A stretch of 64,000 bases of DNA, taken from AP-15 sp050729795 (lineage in GTDB: Bacteria; Pseudomonadota; Alphaproteobacteria; ATCC43930; CGMCC-115725). The notes under the pieces are model-generated. The model ran no database searches and was not told the DNA's origin. It saw nothing but the letters and a program-made list of their open reading frames with translations. Shown here in pieces: positions 61,245-64,000 of this stretch; positions within the stretch are counted from its first letter, which is position 1; every line of letters starts with the position of its first letter. The stretch spans positions 51,886 through 115,885 of the forward strand of contig JBOHME010000001.1 in NCBI GenBank assembly GCA_050729795.1. The letters are read 5' to 3'. The position numbers and the translations under genes were made by a program.

Positions 61245-62678
61245 CTAACCGGCCCGCGCCAGCAGGTGCAGCGCGCCCGAGGCGGCAACCCGCCCCTCGC
61301 CGCGATAAGCCTCGTGGTTGGCCTCGATTTCCGCCAGCCGGTAGACGTAGTTGACCATGATCCCGGCGGATTGCTGCAAGCCCTTGAGCGAGACGTCGCC
61401 GTGCCAGTTCAGCCGCTCGACGCGGGCGCCGTTGGTCAGATGAAAATGCGCCACCGGGTCGAGCGCCCGGCCCGACGGCGCGCGCTCGCGCAGCAGATAG
61501 CGCGCGCACAGCCGCAGCAGCGGCTCGCGCAGTGCCGTGGCGAGCGGCGGCTCCTCGTGCCAGCCCGGGCGATCGAGCAGGGCCGGCAGCGGGTCCCCGG
61601 CGGTCGCCTCGCCAAAGGGTTCGAGTGCTGCGCGCTCGGCGGGCAGCAGCAGCGCTTCCCCATTCGCCCCGCGCTCCCGGTCGAGCCAATTGCGGAACCC
61701 GGGGATCGGCGACAGCGTCGCGAAAATCTTCAGCTGCGGCAGATCGCTCGCCAGCGCATCGACGACCCGCTTGATCAGGAAGTCGCCGAGGCTGATCCCG
61801 GCGAGCCCGTGCTGGCAGTTCGAGATCGAATAGAAGATCGCGGTATCGGCGGTGTGCGGATCGCCGATCGGTGCCGCCTCGTCGAGCAGCGCGTTGATAT
61901 CGCTCGCCATGCCCGAGACCAATGCGATCTCGACAAAGATCAGCGGCTCGTCGGGCATGCGCGGGTGGAAGAAGGCAAAGCAGCGGCGGTCGGCCTCGAG
62001 CCGGTTTTTCAGATCGGTCCAGCTGCGGATCTCATGCACTGCCTCGTAAACCATCAGCTTTTCCAGGAGCGCCGCTGGCGATTCCCAGCCGATCCGTTTC
62101 AGCTCGAGAAAGCCGATGTCAAACCAATTGCCCAGGAGCCGCCGCAAATCCTCTTCGAGACCGTGCAGCAACGGGTCGCGCCGGCCGAGATCGATCAGCT
62201 CCGCCCGCCGGTCGACGAGGAATTTGACGCCCTCGGGCAACGCGTTGAACTGGCGCAAGAGGGTGATGCGCGGCGGTTCGAGGGCGTTGCGCAGCTCGCG
62301 CTCGGCCACGGCCCGCGCGGCTGCTCCCTCGGCCCGCGACAGCACCGCGCAGCAGCGGTCGATCGCGTCGCGATCGACATCGAAGTCGCCGGCCAGGAGG
62401 CGCAGAAAACGCTCGCGCCCGTCGGCGTCGAGCAAGAGATAGGTGCGGCCGAGATCGGCAGCCCGCGCCCGCGACGTCACCTCACCACCGCGGCCGTCGA
62501 GGCAGCGCAGCATCTGCTCGCGCAGCCTGCCAGCGTCGTCGCCGGACAATTCGGGGCGCGGCGTGCGGGTCAGCACCCCGCGTGCGGACAGCGCGATATC
62601 ACGCCACGCGGTGCGCAGATTGGTCAACGTCCGGTCGAAAACGCCCTCGAAAAAACCGACGGGTGGACGATCGCTCAT
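61245..62678 (-). CDS. Malonyl-CoA decarboxylase
   Basis: A protein of 477 residues matching the MCD family: RRDPLLHGLEEDLRRLLGNW, LMVYEAVHEIRSWTDLKNRL, DTAIFYSISNCQHGLAGISL with GDFLIKRVVDAL, LSPIPGFRNWLDRE and PVAHFHLTNGARVERLNWHG. The His of the last motif and a Ser in the middle one are the expected catalytic residues. It converts malonyl-CoA to acetyl-CoA. No malonyl-CoA synthetase (MatB) gene is adjacent. The nearest upstream gene starts 56 bases away. Confidence 0.93.
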   Translation of the reverse strand: MSDRPPVGFFEGVFDRTLTNLRTAWRDIALSARGVLTRTPRPELSGDDAGRLREQMLRCLDGRGGEVTSRARAADLGRTYLLLDADGRERFLRLLAGDFDVDRDAIDRCCAVLSRAEGAAARAVAERELRNALEPPRITLLRQFNALPEGVKFLVDRRAELIDLGRRDPLLHGLEEDLRRLLGNWFDIGFLELKRIGWESPAALLEKLMVYEAVHEIRSWTDLKNRLEADRRCFAFFHPRMPDEPLIFVEIALVSGMASDINALLDEAAPIGDPHTADTAIFYSISNCQHGLAGISLGDFLIKRVVDALASDLPQLKIFATLSPIPGFRNWLDRERGANGEALLLPAERAALEPFGEATAGDPLPALLDRPGWHEEPPLATALREPLLRLCARYLLRERAPSGRALDPVAHFHLTNGARVERLNWHGDVSLKGLQQSAGIMVNYVYRLAEIEANHEAYRGEGRVAASGALHLLARAG

Positions 62679-62733
62679 GACAGGGGGGCGGGCTGTGGCG
62701 AAGGCGGACAGAGACGCGACGGCGGGGTCGCCG

Positions 62734-64000
62734 TCAACCCCCAAGCGGGCGCGCCCGCCCGCCGGCAACGAGATCGCGCAGCGCCGGGGCGAGTGCCGCG
62801 ACCAGATCCTCGGCGACCAGCCCGGCGCCAACCCGGCTCGCGGCGTCGCCGTGCAGCCAGACCGCCGCGGCGGCTGCCGCATAGGGATCGAAGCCCTGCG
62901 TCAGCAAACCCAGCACCATCCCGGCCAGCACATCGCCGCTGCCGGCGGTGGCGAGATCGGGCGGCGCATTATTGTTGATCGCGACCCGTCCGTCCGGAGC
63001 GGCGACCACGGTGTCGGCGCCCTTGAGCACAATGACGGCGCCGCTCTGGCGCGCCGCCGCGCGGGCCCGCTCCGGTTTGCTGCCGCTAATCTTGAAGAGG
63101 CGGGCGAACTCGCCCTCATGCGGGGTCAGCACGACCGGCGAGCGGATCGCCGTGAACAGGGCTCGCGGATCGTCGGCAAAAGAGGTCAGCGCATCGGCAT
63201 CGAGCACCGCCTGCTTCCCGGCGGCGAGAATCGCCAGCGCCAGCTCGCGGGTTTCCCGGCCGACCCCGGCCCCGGGCCCGATCGCCGCGGCATTGCGCCG
63301 CGGGTCGGCGAGCAATCCGCGGACATCGCCGAGCCCCCTCACCGGATGGACGATGACACCGGTGAGCGCCGCGGCGTAGATCGCAAACACCGCCTCGGGG
63401 GCGGCGAGCGTAACCAGCCCGGCTCCGAGACGGGCGGCGCTGGCAGCGACCAGACGCCCGGCCCCGGTCATCACTGCGCCACCAACAACGAGCCCATGGC
63501 CGCGGGTATATTTGTGGCCGTCGAGACCGGGCCGCGGCAATCGCGCAGCCCACCAGCCCGGATCGTTCACGGCGGTGTCCGGGGCGACCCGGTCGAGCAC
63601 CGCGTCCGGGATGCCGATCGGCGCCAACACAGTCTCGCCGCAATGGACCCGCCCGGGCAGCAGCACATGGCCCGGCTTTTTGCGGAAGAACGTGACGGTC
63701 AATGCCGCCTGCGGTGCAGCCCCGCGAACCTCGCCGCTGGCCCCGTCGATGCCGCTCGGCATATCAACCGCGACGACCGGAACGGCGCGCCGGCCCAGCG
63801 CCTCGACAACAGCGCGGGCAGTACCATCAACCGGGCGCGCCAGCCCGGCGCCAAAGATGGCGTCGATCACGAGACCGGCCCCGTCGAGAGCCGTCGGCGT
63901 CAGCGGCTCGACCGCTCCCCGCCAGCGGGCGGCGGCCGCGGCCGCGTCGCCGCGCAGCGCCCCAGGCGCGCCGAGCGAGGCCAACCGCACCGCCCAGCCA
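62734..64000 (-). CDS. nnr: Bifunctional NAD(P)H-hydrate epimerase/ADP-dependent dehydratase, N-terminus off the window
   Basis: 422 codons of the repair enzyme for hydrated NAD(P)H; the start lies past the right edge. The end of the epimerase domain is present (VIDAIFGAGLARPVDG, VVAVDMPSGIDGASGEVRG, FFRKKPGHVLLPGR), then the dehydratase domain from about HKYTRGHGLVVGGA, with LTPHEGEFARLF, VLKGADTVVAAPDGR and the nucleotide-binding ATAGSGDVLAGMVLGLL. All motifs look intact. It is 56 bases upstream of the decarboxylase gene. Confidence 0.95.
   Translation of the reverse strand, partial: GWAVRLASLGAPGALRGDAAAAAARWRGAVEPLTPTALDGAGLVIDAIFGAGLARPVDGTARAVVEALGRRAVPVVAVDMPSGIDGASGEVRGAAPQAALTVTFFRKKPGHVLLPGRVHCGETVLAPIGIPDAVLDRVAPDTAVNDPGWWAARLPRPGLDGHKYTRGHGLVVGGAVMTGAGRLVAASAARLGAGLVTLAAPEAVFAIYAAALTGVIVHPVRGLGDVRGLLADPRRNAAAIGPGAGVGRETRELALAILAAGKQAVLDADALTSFADDPRALFTAIRSPVVLTPHEGEFARLFKISGSKPERARAAARQSGAVIVLKGADTVVAAPDGRVAINNNAPPDLATAGSGDVLAGMVLGLLTQGFDPYAAAAAAVWLHGDAASRVGAGLVAEDLVAALAPALRDLVAGGRARPLGG

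Noticed and set aside
59160..62978. A 1272-codon open frame on the plus strand
   Set aside because: It is antisense to tig, tRNA-Leu and the decarboxylase gene, crosses a tRNA and a minisatellite, and reads as low-complexity Arg/Gln/Ala/Asp. It is open only because of the high GC content.

Overview
The window is from a high-GC alphaproteobacterium. I infer this from the Caulobacter-style cpaABCDEF-tadBC pilus locus and from the block tig-clpP-clpX-lon-hup-tRNA-nuoA..N-birA-coaX-rnj-mce, an order typical of this class. GTG and TTG starts and 1-4 base gene overlaps are common. I could not run a search, so the genus is open; a Rhodospirillales- or Hyphomicrobiales-like genome is my guess.

Layout, left to right. 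1-1133 (minus): a 4-hydroxyphenylacetate 3-monooxygenase-type flavoprotein (HpaB) cut by the left edge, preceded in the same uninterrupted frame by a small helix-turn-helix domain. 1377-8148: small and metabolic genes (DUF6197-like protein, SMP-30-type lactonase, PepSY protein, zinc alcohol dehydrogenase, several conserved hypotheticals, an MFS transporter). 8547-18092: a Tad/Flp pilus assembly locus without a visible pilin. 18238-20919: alaS. 21237-27607: an envelope lipid/glycan cluster (AUR1-like PAP2 enzyme, methyltransferase, GT2 glycosyltransferase, two polytopic GT-C-like proteins). 27620-30231: a two-subunit molybdenum hydroxylase. 30292-34395 (minus): a YtfJ-like protein, an SLT-domain protein, an exported CxxC protein, a GrrM-type radical SAM/SPASM maturase and two tryptophan/asparagine-rich precursor peptides. 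From 34599 on, almost everything is minus-strand housekeeping: tag, mce, rnj, coaX, birA, the complete 14-gene nuo operon (read nuoA to nuoN), tRNA-Asp and tRNA-Val, hup, lon, clpX, clpP, tig and tRNA-Leu, then malonyl-CoA decarboxylase and the NAD(P)H-hydrate repair enzyme, which runs off the right edge.

The most interesting unit is the GrrM cluster. Two precursors share an exported leader and a conserved ERLAAIRDAVSD-like motif and each carries eight W-x-N triads, the substrate pattern of three-residue cyclophane (triceptide) radical SAM enzymes. The maturase is directly downstream, and an exported CxxC protein and an SLT-domain protein follow on the same strand. A second theme is short tandem repeats, mostly of 15, 18 or 21 bases, found both between genes and inside them: they form the linker joining the HTH domain to HpaB, an insert of about 100 residues in trigger factor, and the 3' end of one precursor gene.
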